In this document: one piece after another, positions 18,283 to 27,651 of the stretch
How the letters are laid out: every line of letters starts with the position of its first letter
Numbering within the stretch: position 1 is the stretch's first letter
NCBI RefSeq assembly: GCF_000092025.1
Contig: NC_003062.2
Span: forward strand, 370,001-434,000
Direction: 5' to 3'
Length of the DNA stretch: 64,000 nucleotides
Origin: Agrobacterium fabrum str. C58
Lineage (GTDB): Bacteria; Pseudomonadota; Alphaproteobacteria; Rhizobiales; Rhizobiaceae
Program-made: the position numbers and the translations under genes
Notes under the pieces: generated by a model
Told to the model about the DNA's origin: nothing
The model's database searches: none
Seen by the model: only the letters and a program-made list of their open reading frames with translations

Positions 18283-19083
18283 ATGAAGATCATCCAGATC
18301 ACCGACACCCATCTTCTGCCGCCCGGCATCGCGATAAACGGCGTGGACCCGGAAAATCAGCTGCGCGCGGCAGTGGCCGATATCGTCGAAAAACACGCTG
18401 ACGCCGATCTTCTTGTCATGACGGGCGATCTTTGCAATTACGGCGAGCCGGAAGCCTACGAGCTGCTGCGCGATATCCTCGCGCCCGTCTCCATTCCCAC
18501 ACGGTTGATGCTCGGTAATCATGATCGCCGTCCTGAATTCGTGGCGGCATTCCCGGAGCAGCCGCGCGACGACAATGGCTATATCCAGTCCTTCATCGAT
18601 ACCGAATTCGGCCGCCTGCTGTTTCTCGACAGCCACGAAGCCGATGTCATCGGCGGCATCTATGGCGCAGATCGTCTGACATGGCTGGAGAATGCGCTGG
18701 AAAGTGCGGGCGATCTGCCAATAACGGTGTTCGTTCATCATCCGCCGATGGATTGCGGCATCCGGCATTTCGAACATATCGGCATGCATGATGATGGCGC
18801 CATCATGCGCCGCCTCGCAGCACACCCGGCCGGCATACGCCATATTGTTTTTGGCCATATCCATGTGCCGATGGCAGGCACGACGGCGGAGGGCATTGCC
18901 TATAGTTCCGGTCAGGCCTGCGCGCATCGTTTCATCACCGATATCGATGTTGTCGATCCACTGTGGACGGGCGGTAATCCCTGCTACCGGGTCATAAGCC
19001 TCGGTGCATTCGGTCTGCGCGCCTATGATGCGGAAGTTGGGCAGCCCGTTCTGGGCCAGACGCCGGTCTGCGAAGGCCCCTGA
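18283..19083 (+). CDS. Metallophosphoesterase of the GpdQ/CpdA phosphodiesterase type
   Basis: This 266-residue cytoplasmic enzyme has the dinuclear-metal motifs of calcineurin-like phosphoesterases in order: ITDTH (D-x-H), TGDL (GD), GNHD, VHHPP (H) and FGHIH (GH-x-H). The organisation is closest to GpdQ and CpdA, which hydrolyse glycerophosphodiesters or cAMP. As the last gene of the CUT1 operon it probably acts on the imported compound. AGGAAA lies 6 bases before the ATG at 18283. Nucleotide specificity cannot be excluded. Confidence 0.88.
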   Translation: MKIIQITDTHLLPPGIAINGVDPENQLRAAVADIVEKHADADLLVMTGDLCNYGEPEAYELLRDILAPVSIPTRLMLGNHDRRPEFVAAFPEQPRDDNGYIQSFIDTEFGRLLFLDSHEADVIGGIYGADRLTWLENALESAGDLPITVFVHHPPMDCGIRHFEHIGMHDDGAIMRRLAAHPAGIRHIVFGHIHVPMAGTTAEGIAYSSGQACAHRFITDIDVVDPLWTGGNPCYRVISLGAFGLRAYDAEVGQPVLGQTPVCEGP

Positions 19084-19278
19084 CGCAGGGCGATTTTACC
19101 GGCAGCGATGAGGCGCCTCCGCCTTGTTGCTTGTCGGCGATGGCGAGGCTTGGCGGAAGTCTTGCGCCGATCAGGAGGCTGCGACTGTCTGAAGACCTCT
19201 CAGCCTGTCGCGCCGATGCGCCACTTGCGATGTGTTGAACGGGATTTATGTGCGAAAGCCATAGTTGCGTTCACACCC

Positions 19279-19309
19279 TTGATCTATGTCAGTTTCATCG
19301 ATCAAACTG
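19279..19309 (+). promoter_or_regulatory. FNR/FixK-like half-site and adjacent 20-bp palindrome before the CoA-transferase gene
   Basis: TTGAT-N4-GTCAG (19279-19292) resembles the FNR/FixK consensus TTGAT-N4-ATCAA, with a weak right half. Overlapping it, 19290-19309 is a 20-bp inverted repeat (CAGTTT..ATC|GAT..AAACTG) broken by one mismatched pair. It lies about 70 bases before the start codon, as expected for an operator or activator site. Confidence 0.4.
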
Positions 19310-19380
19310 CACGCCATAGTCGCCCGAGAGGTGGCCAACCGAATGCCGTGCCATCGTGATGACAGATCATGGAGAAGTGC

Positions 19381-20877
19381 ATGCTTGAAAAGCGTATCCG
19401 CAACGCGTCCCTCTTGAACAGGATCGTCAGCGCCGAAGAGGCCGCCAGTCTCATTCAGGATGGCATGACGGTGGGCATGAGCGGTTTTACGCGCGCCGGT
19501 GAAGCCAAGGCAGTGCCGCTGGCGCTGGCCGAGCGCGCCAAGACCAACCCCATGAAAATCACCCTGATGACCGGCGCCTCCCTCGGCAACGATCTCGACA
19601 AGACCATGGTCGAGGCCGGCATGCTGGCGCGCCGCATGCCGTTCCAGTCCGATCCGGCTTTGCGCAAGGCGATCAATGACGGCAGGGTGATGTTCATCGA
19701 TCAGCATCTTTCCGAAACGGTCGAGCAATTGCGCGGCGGTCAGATCCATGGCGTTGATATCGCCATTGTCGAGGCGGTGGCAATCACGGCGGAAGGCGGC
19801 ATCGTACCCACCACCTCGGTTGGTAATTCCGCAAGTTTCGCCATTCTGGCCGATAAGGTCATCGTCGAGATCAACCTGTCGCAGCCCGAGGTGCTGGAAG
19901 GGCTGCATGATATCTTCATTCCCGCCAAGCGCCCGACCCGTATGCCCATCCCCGTCGTGGCGACGGATAGCCGTGTCGGCCTGCCTTTCATTCCGGTGCC
20001 GCCGGAAAAGATCGCTGCCATTGTGCTGAGCGACAAGAGCGACAGTTTTTCGACAGTGCTGCCGCCGGATGACGAGACGAAGGCGATTGCCGGCCATCTC
20101 ACCGAATTCCTGCTGAATGAGGTCCGTCATGGCCGCATGACGCATGAACTCCAGCCGTTGCAGGCAGGCATCGGCACCATCGCCAATGCCGTGATGCACG
20201 GGTTCATCGATACGCCGTTTCACGATCTCAAAATGTATTCGGAGGTCCTGCAGGATTCGACCTTCGAACTGTTCGATGCGGGCAAGCTGACCTTCGCCTC
20301 CGGTTCGTCAATCACGCTCTCCTCCGCCATGAACGAGCAGGTCATGCCACGATTGTCCGAGTATAAGAGCAGACTGATCCTTCGCCCGCAGGAGGTCAGC
20401 AACCATCCGGAAGTCATCCGCCGCCTCGGCATCATCGGCATCAACACAGCTCTGGAATTCGATATTTACGGAAATGTCAATTCCACTCATGTCGGTGGCA
20501 CTCACATGATGAACGGCATCGGCGGTTCGGGTGATTTTGCCCGCAACGCTTACATGTCCATCTTCGTGACGAAATCCATCGCCAAGGGCGGTGCCATTTC
20601 CAGCGTCGTGCCCATGGTCAGCCATGTCGACCATACCGAACACGATGTCGATATTCTCGTCACAGAAACGGGCCTAGCCGATCTGCGCGGTCTGGCCCCG
20701 CGCGAGCGCGCAGCGGTCATCATCGCAAACTGCGTGCATCCCAGCTATCGCGATGCGCTGACGGATTATTACCAGCGAGCAGCGGCGCGGGGCGGGCACA
20801 CGCCGCATCTCATCGAAGAAGCGCTGTCATGGCACAATGCGCTTCGGGAAAGAGGCACCATGCTGCCGCAGCGATAG
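19381..20877 (+). CDS. Acetyl-CoA hydrolase/transferase family protein (succinyl-CoA:acetate or propionate CoA-transferase type)
   Basis: This 498-residue class-I CoA transferase resembles AarC, Cat1 and ScpC. It shows MTGASLGNDLD near residue 60, the ALEFDIYGNVNSTH segment with the family's catalytic glutamate, and MNGIGGSGDFARNAY (the G-x-G-G-S loop at the active site). The reaction would move CoA between succinyl-CoA and acetate or propionate. GGAGAAG lies properly before the ATG at 19381, which is preferred to an ATG four codons earlier. A possible oxygen-responsive site lies upstream. The gene is monocistronic. Confidence 0.9.
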   Translation: MLEKRIRNASLLNRIVSAEEAASLIQDGMTVGMSGFTRAGEAKAVPLALAERAKTNPMKITLMTGASLGNDLDKTMVEAGMLARRMPFQSDPALRKAINDGRVMFIDQHLSETVEQLRGGQIHGVDIAIVEAVAITAEGGIVPTTSVGNSASFAILADKVIVEINLSQPEVLEGLHDIFIPAKRPTRMPIPVVATDSRVGLPFIPVPPEKIAAIVLSDKSDSFSTVLPPDDETKAIAGHLTEFLLNEVRHGRMTHELQPLQAGIGTIANAVMHGFIDTPFHDLKMYSEVLQDSTFELFDAGKLTFASGSSITLSSAMNEQVMPRLSEYKSRLILRPQEVSNHPEVIRRLGIIGINTALEFDIYGNVNSTHVGGTHMMNGIGGSGDFARNAYMSIFVTKSIAKGGAISSVVPMVSHVDHTEHDVDILVTETGLADLRGLAPRERAAVIIANCVHPSYRDALTDYYQRAAARGGHTPHLIEEALSWHNALRERGTMLPQR

Positions 20878-21046
20878 GCGGGCGTTTTCCGGCCTGTCGC
20901 CCGGCAATTGGGTCCGTTCGGACACACCGGGGCGGAAAGTGTCGCTGATCCGCGTTGGTTGCTGGCGCGGCAGTTCCGCCTCCGGTAGAAAATCCTCTCC
21001 CCCTGGCCGCTATCCGGCTGCCTCTGGGTTGTAGGAGAGTGATGTG

Positions 21047-22369
21047 ATGCCCATTCGTTTCGTGGCCGTAATCGCTATTGTCGCCCTGCTTGCGGGCTGC
21101 GGCGGGCGTCCCATCGGGGTCATGACGCCGACGGGGCAGACGGTGGCGGGTACAACGCCGGTCAATCTTCTCGTTGCCACCACGCGTGCGCCATCGGAAA
21201 ATGCCGCCGTACTTTTTGGCGGCGAGCGCGGAACGGGCCTGAAAGTCGATGCCGTCACGATCTCCATTCCGCCCAAGGCCAACCGCAAGGTCGGACAGGT
21301 GCAATGGCCGAAGAAGCTGCCGCCCAACCCGCTGAAGGATTTCACCACGGTTGCCGTAGAGCCTATTCGTTCCGAAGCGGAGACGAAAAGCTGGATCAGC
21401 AAACATATCAAGAAGGACCGCCGCGTGCTGGTCTTCGTACACGGTTTTAATAATCGTTACGAGGAATCCGTCTATCGCTTTGCCCAGATCGTCTATGATT
21501 CCGGCTCGGATGTCGTACCTGTGGTGTTCACCTGGCCGTCGCGAGCCAGTATTTTCGATTATAATTACGACAAGGAAAGCACCAATTACTCGCGCGATGC
21601 GCTTGAGGAAATGTTGACCCGCCTCGCACGAGACAAGTCGATCGGTGAGGTCACCGTGATGGCGCATTCCATGGGCACCTGGCTTGCGGTTGAGGCGTTG
21701 CGCCAGATGGCGATCCGCAACGGCCGCGTTGATCCGAAGATCGGTAATGTCATTCTGGCTGCGCCTGATCTCGATGTGGATGTGTTCAGCCGGCAGTTCA
21801 CCAGCCTCGGCAAGACGCCGCCTAAATTCACGCTCTTCGTCTCACAGGATGACCGTGCGCTCAGCCTGTCGCGCCGCATTTCCGGCAATGTCGATCGGCT
21901 GGGCCAGATCGACCCATCCGTCGAGCCCTATCGCAGCCAGCTGGAAAAGGCCGGGATAACGGTTCTCGATCTCACCAAGCTGCAATCCGGTGATCGTCTG
22001 AACCACGGTAAATTTGCCGAGAGCCCCGAGGTCGTCCGCCTGATCGGCGACCGTCTCATTGCCGGCCAGACGGTGACGGATTCCGACGTCGGTCTGGGCG
22101 AAGCGCTGGGTGCTGTCAGCATCGGCGCGGCGCAAACGGTTGGAACAGCGGCCAGCGTGGTGGTCAGCGCGCCGATTGCGGTGTTCGATCCACGCACGCG
22201 GGAAAATTATGGCAGGCAGGTGGAGCGGCTTGGGCGTTCCGTCGAAAACACTGTCGGGTCGGTGGGTGATACGGCCGGTTCCGTAGTGGACGATCAGGCG
22301 CTTCAGTCGTCAAGGGTCAACTGCGATGCCGTCGCCAATCGAAACCGGGTGGAGTGCCGCAGTCGCTAA
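21047..22369 (+). CDS. Outer-membrane or periplasmic lipoprotein with alpha/beta-hydrolase domain (DUF900)
   Basis: About 440 residues. A lipoprotein signal ends in ALLAGC, so Cys18 is the likely acylation site. The DUF900 hydrolase core shows the oxyanion strand VFVHGFNN, the nucleophile elbow MAHSMG and a later NVILAAPDLD acidic strand. The C-terminal 100 residues, rich in Gly, Ala and Val and with no clear homology, may be a membrane-associated tail. AGGAGA sits 8 bases before the ATG at 21047. The substrate is unknown. The gene is transcribed alone. Confidence 0.86.
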   Translation: MPIRFVAVIAIVALLAGCGGRPIGVMTPTGQTVAGTTPVNLLVATTRAPSENAAVLFGGERGTGLKVDAVTISIPPKANRKVGQVQWPKKLPPNPLKDFTTVAVEPIRSEAETKSWISKHIKKDRRVLVFVHGFNNRYEESVYRFAQIVYDSGSDVVPVVFTWPSRASIFDYNYDKESTNYSRDALEEMLTRLARDKSIGEVTVMAHSMGTWLAVEALRQMAIRNGRVDPKIGNVILAAPDLDVDVFSRQFTSLGKTPPKFTLFVSQDDRALSLSRRISGNVDRLGQIDPSVEPYRSQLEKAGITVLDLTKLQSGDRLNHGKFAESPEVVRLIGDRLIAGQTVTDSDVGLGEALGAVSIGAAQTVGTAASVVVSAPIAVFDPRTRENYGRQVERLGRSVENTVGSVGDTAGSVVDDQALQSSRVNCDAVANRNRVECRSR

Positions 22370-22432
22370 AGCCATGATGCGGCTGAGGGTAGCGGAACGT
22401 CAGGCGTTTTTGTCATTGCCCTTCCGCAGATT

Positions 22433-22440
22433 TGTATACA
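22433..22440 (+). promoter_or_regulatory. Perfect TGTATACA palindrome, possible GntR-type operator
   Basis: TGTATACA is followed by CTTGTATTTTTATCTGTAT, which repeats the TGTAT half twice more, within the 58 bases before the proline-racemase-family gene. Such TGTATAC elements are typical of GntR-family regulators of amino-acid catabolism. The regulator gene is not in the window. Confidence 0.35.
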
Positions 22441-22497
22441 GCTTGTATTTTTATCTGTATGGTCGGGCCTTCAACCCAACTTCCGGAGTAGACCCCC

Positions 22498-23535
22498 ATG
22501 CGTTGGAAACGCACCCTCCAGCTTCTCGATGTTCATTGCGAAGGCGAAATCGGCCGTGTCGTCACCGGCGGCGCACCGAAAATACCCGGCAACACGGTGG
22601 CCGAGCAATTGCATTGGATGAACACCGATCCGCAAGGAGAAGCCTTGCGCCGCTTCCTGACGCTGGAGCCGCGCGGCACGCCCATGGGGTCGGTCGATCT
22701 CCTCCTGCCGCCGAAACATCCGGATGCGCATGCCGCCTTCGTCATTCTGCAGCCGGATCAGGCGCATGCCAGTTCGGGTTCGAATTCCATTTGCGCGACG
22801 ACCGCGCTTCTGGAAAGCGGCATGGTCGAGATGCAGGAGCCGGAAACCGTCATTATTCTGGAAACGGCCGCCGGCCTCGTCAAAGCGACGGCCACCTGCC
22901 GGGACGGACGCTGCGAAAAGGTCAAGCTGACCATGGTGCCGTCCTTCGTGCATGAGCTGGATGTCAGCATCGATACGCCCGAATGGGGCAGGGTGACGAT
23001 GGACATTTCCTATGGCGGCATTTTTTACGCACTCGTCGATGTCCGTCAGATCGGTCTCACCATTGAGAAGGCCAATGCTGCGAAACTCGTTGCCGCCGGT
23101 ATGACTCTGAAGGACCTCGTCAACCGTGAAATGACGGTCGTTCATCCGGAAATCCCTGCCATATCAGGCGTCGCTTATGTCATGTTCCGGGATGTTGATG
23201 CCGACGGCTCGATCCGCACCTGCACGACCATGTGGCCGGGCCGCGCGGATCGCTCGCCCTGTGGCACCGGCAATTCCGCCAATCTTGCCACGCTTTATGC
23301 GCGCGGCAAGGTGAAGGTGGGAGACGAATATAAATCCCGCTCGATCATCGGGTCGGAATTCGATGTCGGCCTTTCCGCCGTTACCGAAGTGGCCGGCCGT
23401 CCGGCCGTCATTCCCACCATTGCCGGGCGCGGCTTCACCTTCGGTCTGCATCAGGTTGGCCTCGATCCCTTCGACCCGCTGGGCGATGGTTTCGCCATGA
23501 CCGATGTCTGGGGTCCGGAAGCGGGCAACATCTGA
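22498..23535 (+). CDS. Proline racemase superfamily enzyme (4-hydroxyproline 2-epimerase / trans-3-hydroxy-L-proline dehydratase type)
   Basis: This 345-residue enzyme has the two active-site motifs of the family: SSGSNSIC around residue 93 and [11 protein letters not shown] with Cys255. Where proline racemase has a first catalytic Cys, this protein has Ser93, so the catalytic pair is Ser-Cys. In this superfamily Cys-Cys enzymes racemise or epimerise; Ser/Thr-Cys members often dehydrate trans-3-hydroxyproline, and some Ser-Cys enzymes also epimerise 4-hydroxyproline. Plant cell-wall hydroxyproline is a plausible carbon source for a plant-associated bacterium. Exact specificity is uncertain. 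Confidence 0.88.
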   Translation: MRWKRTLQLLDVHCEGEIGRVVTGGAPKIPGNTVAEQLHWMNTDPQGEALRRFLTLEPRGTPMGSVDLLLPPKHPDAHAAFVILQPDQAHASSGSNSICATTALLESGMVEMQEPETVIILETAAGLVKATATCRDGRCEKVKLTMVPSFVHELDVSIDTPEWGRVTMDISYGGIFYALVDVRQIGLTIEKANAAKLVAAGMTLKDLVNREMTVVHPEIPAISGVAYVMFRDVDADGSIRTCTTMWPGRADRSPCGTGNSANLATLYARGKVKVGDEYKSRSIIGSEFDVGLSAVTEVAGRPAVIPTIAGRGFTFGLHQVGLDPFDPLGDGFAMTDVWGPEAGNI

Positions 23536-23647
23536 CGCACGCTTCAAAAAAATGACATTTACAGCTGCCGGATGGTCTCTGGCGGCTGTTTTCCCGCGAC
23601 AAAAGATGCTAAGCGGGCGCAATTCCATCATGTTCCGAGGTATCCCG

Positions 23648-24685
23648 ATGAAGTCGCTCACCCTGCGCCGCCCTGATGACTGGCACCTGCATCTTCGTGA
23701 TGGCGCCATGCTGGAAGGGGTGATCGGGGATACGAGCCGCCATTTCGCCCGCGCCATCATCATGCCGAATCTGGTGCCGCCCGTCGTCACCACGGCCGAT
23801 GCCAGCGCCTATCGAGAACGCATCCTCAAGGCGATCCCGGAGGGTGACCGCTTCGAGCCGCTGATGACCCTCTACCTCACTGAGGATACTGTTGCTGATG
23901 ACGTGGAAGAGGGCAAAAAAAGCGGCCTCATCACCGCCGTAAAGCTCTATCCTGCGGGTGCGACCACCAATTCTCATGGCGGCGTGCGCGATTTCAACAA
24001 GGCGATGCCGGTGCTGGAACGCATGGCAAAGATCGGCCTGCCGCTCTGCGTGCATGGCGAGGTGACGACGCCAGACGTCGATATTTTCGACCGCGAGAAG
24101 GCCTTCATCGATACGGTTCTGGAGCCCCTGCGCCAGCGCCTGCCAGAGTTGAAGGTGACGATGGAACACATCACCACCCGCGATGGCGTGGACTACATCA
24201 AGTCTTCCAATGCCAATCTGGCCGGCTCCATCACCACGCACCACCTCATCATCAACCGCAACGCCATTCTGGTCGGCGGTATCAAGCCGCATTATTATTG
24301 CCTGCCCGTCGCCAAGCGCGAGGAGCATCGTCTGGCGCTGCGGGCTGCTGCGACGTCGGGTGATGCCCGCTTCTTCCTCGGCACGGATTCCGCCCCACAT
24401 GTGGACCCGCTGAAAGAATGCGCCTGCGGCTGTGCTGGCATCTATACTTCCATCAACACCATGAGCTGCCTTGCCCATGTCTTCGAGGATGAGAATGCCC
24501 TCGATAAGCTGGAGGCCTTCGCCTCGCTCAACGGCCCGGCCTGGTATGGTCTTGCGCCGAACGACGAGACGATCACGCTGGTCAAGCGCGAGGAAGCGGT
24601 GGCGTTTCCCGAAAAGATCGAAACGGGCGCCGGGCCGGTGACCGTATTCGATCCGATGTTCCCGCTTCATTGGGATGTAAACTGA
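23648..24685 (+). CDS. pyrC: Dihydroorotase (class II)
   Basis: This 345-residue amidohydrolase catalyses ring closure of carbamoyl aspartate in pyrimidine synthesis. Metal ligands are visible at WHLHLRDG (H-x-H), [12 protein letters not shown] (carboxylated Lys), LCVHGE, MEHITT, ITTHHL and LGTDSAPH (final Asp). The short class II length and start [12 protein letters not shown] match E. coli PyrC. The start at 23648 has GAGG upstream; the longer frame upstream has no similarity. pyrE of the same pathway follows after a terminator. Confidence 0.96.
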   Translation: MKSLTLRRPDDWHLHLRDGAMLEGVIGDTSRHFARAIIMPNLVPPVVTTADASAYRERILKAIPEGDRFEPLMTLYLTEDTVADDVEEGKKSGLITAVKLYPAGATTNSHGGVRDFNKAMPVLERMAKIGLPLCVHGEVTTPDVDIFDREKAFIDTVLEPLRQRLPELKVTMEHITTRDGVDYIKSSNANLAGSITTHHLIINRNAILVGGIKPHYYCLPVAKREEHRLALRAAATSGDARFFLGTDSAPHVDPLKECACGCAGIYTSINTMSCLAHVFEDENALDKLEAFASLNGPAWYGLAPNDETITLVKREEAVAFPEKIETGAGPVTVFDPMFPLHWDVN

Positions 24686-24693
24686 TTTTTATG

Positions 24694-24720
24694 ACCGCCG
24701 GCACTGCCGGCGGTTTTGTT
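24694..24720 (+). terminator. Rho-independent terminator of pyrC
   Basis: ACCGCCGGC (24694-24702) pairs with GCCGGCGGT (24706-24714) with a 3-base loop, followed by TTTGTT. pyrE must therefore have its own promoter or rely on read-through. Confidence 0.88.
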
Positions 24721-24836
24721 ATGATCCACGGGCATTGGCCTGCGGGGGTACGAAATACCAAACAAAGATGTCGTGCTTTCCGAACACCGATGCGGGTTTC
24801 GGAGCGATAAACCAAGGCCGAAAAAGGAGAACGCCT

Positions 24837-25535
24837 ATGAACCATTTCACATTCACTGACCGCACCGTCGTCGCGGAACTGGTTGCGAAGATGTTGTGGG
24901 AAATCAAGGCGGTCCATTTCAATTCCGAAAGCCCCTACACCTTCGCTTCGGGCATGAAGAGCCCCGTTTATATCGACATGCGCAAGCTCATCTCCTTCCC
25001 GCGCATCCGCTCCGCAGCCATGGATTTTGCGGCAGCGGCTGTCATGCGGGAGGCCGGTTTCGAGAAATTCGACTGTGTGGCCGGTGGTGAAACGGCCGGC
25101 ATTCCCTTCGCCGCTTTCCTTGCCGAGCGTCTTGGCCTGCCGATGATCTATTGCCGCAAAAAGCCGAAAGGTCACGGCCGCAACGCCCAGATCGAAGGCC
25201 ATATGCCTGATGGTGCTCGCGTTCTCGTTATCGAGGATCTGACGACGGCTGGCGGCTCGATGTTCACCTTCATCGACGCCATCCGCGCGGCTGGCGGCAT
25301 TGTCGATCATGGTATCGCGCTCTTCTATTACGGCATCTTTGAAGAAGCCGAAGCGCGTTTCGCCAACGGCAATGTCAAGCTGCACTATCTGACGACCTGG
25401 CGCGATGTTCTGGCTGTCGCCCGGGCTGAAAAACTGTTCGATGAAAAGACGCTGTCGGGGGTTGAAGCCTTCCTCGATAATCCGCTGCCCTGGTCGGCGA
25501 AGCACGGCGGTGTCAGCGAATTGCCGCAATCGTGA
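24837..25535 (+). CDS. pyrE: Orotate phosphoribosyltransferase
   Basis: This 232-residue enzyme makes OMP from orotate and PRPP. It has the PRPP-binding loop [13 protein letters not shown], the [11 protein letters not shown] catalytic loop and [19 protein letters not shown] lies 7 bases before the ATG at 24837. It stands 150 bases after pyrC, so the two pyrimidine genes are neighbours although separated by a terminator. Confidence 0.96.
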   Translation: MNHFTFTDRTVVAELVAKMLWEIKAVHFNSESPYTFASGMKSPVYIDMRKLISFPRIRSAAMDFAAAAVMREAGFEKFDCVAGGETAGIPFAAFLAERLGLPMIYCRKKPKGHGRNAQIEGHMPDGARVLVIEDLTTAGGSMFTFIDAIRAAGGIVDHGIALFYYGIFEEAEARFANGNVKLHYLTTWRDVLAVARAEKLFDEKTLSGVEAFLDNPLPWSAKHGGVSELPQS

Positions 25536-25546
25536 TTTCGGATGCG

Positions 25547-25573
25547 GCCAGTCCAGCTTGTGGCTGGCCTTCC
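25547..25573 (+). terminator. Possible terminator after pyrE
   Basis: GGCCAG (25547-25552) pairs with CTGGCC (25565-25570), followed only by TTCC. The stem is sound but the T-tract is poor. Confidence 0.4.
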
Positions 25574-25634
25574 GATCGATCTTCGTCTAAATCGATTTAA
25601 GTTCATTTGATTTGCTGTTTTGAGGAGGACCGTA

Positions 25635-26561
25635 ATGATCCTGTGTTGTGGTGAAGCCCTGATCGACATGCTGCCCCGGCAGACGACGCTGGGTGAGGCG
25701 GGCTTTGCCCCTTACGCAGGCGGAGCGGTCTTCAACACGGCAATTGCGCTGGGGCGTCTTGGCGTCCCTTCAGCCTTTTTTACCGGTCTTTCCGACGACA
25801 TGATGGGCGATATCCTGCGGGAGACCCTGCGGGCCAGCAAGGTGGATTTCAGCTATTGCGCCACCCTGTCGCGCCCCACCACCATTGCGTTCGTTAAGCT
25901 GGTTGATGGCCATGCGACCTACGCTTTTTACGACGAGAACACCGCCGGCCGGATGATCACCGAGGCCGAACTTCCGGCCTTGGGAGCGGATTGCGAAGCG
26001 CTGCATTTCGGCGCCATCAGCCTTATTCCCGAACCCTGCGGCAGCACCTATGAGGCGCTGATGACGCGCGAGCATGAGACCCGCGTCATCTCGCTCGATC
26101 CGAACATTCGTCCCGGCTTCATCCAGAACAAGCAGTCGCACATGGCCCGCATCCGCCGCATGGCGGCGATGTCTGACATCGTCAAGTTCTCGGATGAGGA
26201 CCTGGCGTGGTTCGGTCTGGAAGGCGACGAGGACACGCTTGCCCGCCACTGGCTGCACCACGGTGCAAAACTCGTCGTTGTCACCCGTGGCGCCAAGGGT
26301 GCCGTGGGTTACAGCGCCAATCTCAAGGTGGAAGTGGCCTCCGAGCGCGTCGAAGTGGTCGATACGGTCGGCGCCGGCGATACGTTCGATGCCGGCATTC
26401 TTGCTTCGCTGAAAATGCAGGGCCTGCTGACCAAAGCGCAGGTGGCTTCGCTGAGCGAAGAGCAGATCAGAAAAGCTTTGGCGCTTGGCGCGAAAGCCGC
26501 TGCGGTCACTGTCTCGCGGGCTGGCGCAAATCCGCCTTTCGCGCATGAAATCGGTTTGTGA
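25635..26561 (+). CDS. PfkB-family carbohydrate kinase (probable fructokinase)
   Basis: This 308-residue ribokinase-fold enzyme has the N-terminal GGAVFNTAIALGRLG signature (sugar-binding and PfkB motif 1) and the catalytic VDTVGAGDTFDAG anion-hole motif (PfkB motif 2) with the base Asp. The pattern CGEALIDMLP at the start is typical of bacterial fructokinases. GGAGGA lies 6 bases before the ATG at 25635. Pgi, encoded nearby on the other strand, would use the hexose phosphate. Substrate assignment is by resemblance. Confidence 0.87.
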   Translation: MILCCGEALIDMLPRQTTLGEAGFAPYAGGAVFNTAIALGRLGVPSAFFTGLSDDMMGDILRETLRASKVDFSYCATLSRPTTIAFVKLVDGHATYAFYDENTAGRMITEAELPALGADCEALHFGAISLIPEPCGSTYEALMTREHETRVISLDPNIRPGFIQNKQSHMARIRRMAAMSDIVKFSDEDLAWFGLEGDEDTLARHWLHHGAKLVVVTRGAKGAVGYSANLKVEVASERVEVVDTVGAGDTFDAGILASLKMQGLLTKAQVASLSEEQIRKALALGAKAAAVTVSRAGANPPFAHEIGL

Positions 26562-26685
26562 AGGGCACGGTTGAGCCATTTTGAAAAGGTGGTTCAACAC
26601 TCTTCCCGGCGCTAGAGCCGTAAAAAACCGTAATTTCGCGATTATCAAGCTTGTCTCCGCTGTTCTTTCACGAAACAAGCGTCGC

Positions 26686-27651
26686 ATGAGCATTCCTAAA
26701 ACCCATCCTTTCGATTTCGACCCCACTTATGGCATGCAGCGAGAGCAATTGCTCGCCATTACCCCGCCGGAAGCGCCGCCGGGTTTTGATGATTTCTGGA
26801 AGAAACGCTATCGCCGTGCGCTTGCGACAGATCCGCGACCGGTGCTGCGCCGGAGCAAGTTAACCCACCCCCGCTGGCAGGTCCTCGATGTGACCTATAC
26901 ATCCACTGACGGTTTCCGTATCGGCGGGTGGCTGCTTTTGCCGCGGGAGGGACAGGTGCGGCGCGGTCTCGTCGTTGGCCATGGTTATGGCGGACGCGGA
27001 GAGCCCGATTTCGATTTGCCCGTGGAAGAGACAGCCGTGCTTTTTCCCTGTTTTCGTGGGCTTTCACTCAGTGCCTGCCCGCCGATCTCGTCCGATCCGA
27101 CCCTGCATGTTCTCTACAATATCGACAGGAAGGATGACTACATCATCGGCGGTTGCGTTGATGATCTGTGGGTCGCCGTCTCGACGCTCGTCAGCCTTTA
27201 TCCCTGGCTGGAAGGGCAGGTGGGCTATAGCGGCATCAGCTTCGGCGGCGGCATCGGTGCCCTGGCCATCCCCTTCGACGCGCGCATCGACCGCGGTCAT
27301 CTTGTCGTGCCGACCTTCGGCCACCGGCCGTTCTGGTTGACGCTGCCCACCGTTGGCAGCGCGGATGCGGTTCAGACCTATCAGAAGACCCACGCCAAGG
27401 TGCTCGAAACCCTGCGCCTGTTCGATGCCGCCTGCGCCGCCGCCCGCATAAAGGTGCCAATGCTCGTCGCGCCCGCGCTTTTTGATCCGGCAGTGGCGCC
27501 GCCCTGCCAGTTCGCGGTGGCCAATGCCGTGCCGCAATCAAAATTTAATGAAATCTTCATCCTAGACGCGGGCCATTTCGAATACCCTGACAGCGCATCG
27601 CAAGATGCGGTCCATAAGGACAAGATCAGACGGTTTTTAAAGGTGCCATGA
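26686..27651 (+). CDS. Acetyl-xylan esterase / cephalosporin-C deacetylase family hydrolase
   Basis: This 321-residue alpha/beta hydrolase of carbohydrate-esterase family 7 type shows the early MxxPxxFDDFW pattern (PPGFDDFWKKRY), VVGHGYGGRG as oxyanion loop, nucleophile elbow GYSGISFGGG, acid-loop region LFDPAVAPP and catalytic His in DAGHFEYP. Canonical members have GGSQGG at the elbow, so this is a divergent relative. Family enzymes remove acetyl groups from xylan oligosaccharides. The start is set by homology at MSIPKTHPF; no strong binding site is visible. It overlaps the next esterase gene by 4 bases. Confidence 0.85.
   Translation: MSIPKTHPFDFDPTYGMQREQLLAITPPEAPPGFDDFWKKRYRRALATDPRPVLRRSKLTHPRWQVLDVTYTSTDGFRIGGWLLLPREGQVRRGLVVGHGYGGRGEPDFDLPVEETAVLFPCFRGLSLSACPPISSDPTLHVLYNIDRKDDYIIGGCVDDLWVAVSTLVSLYPWLEGQVGYSGISFGGGIGALAIPFDARIDRGHLVVPTFGHRPFWLTLPTVGSADAVQTYQKTHAKVLETLRLFDAACAAARIKVPMLVAPALFDPAVAPPCQFAVANAVPQSKFNEIFILDAGHFEYPDSASQDAVHKDKIRRFLKVP

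Noticed and set aside
19108..19359. 83-codon frame before the CoA-transferase gene
   Set aside because: It overlaps the regulatory palindrome and shows no coding signature.
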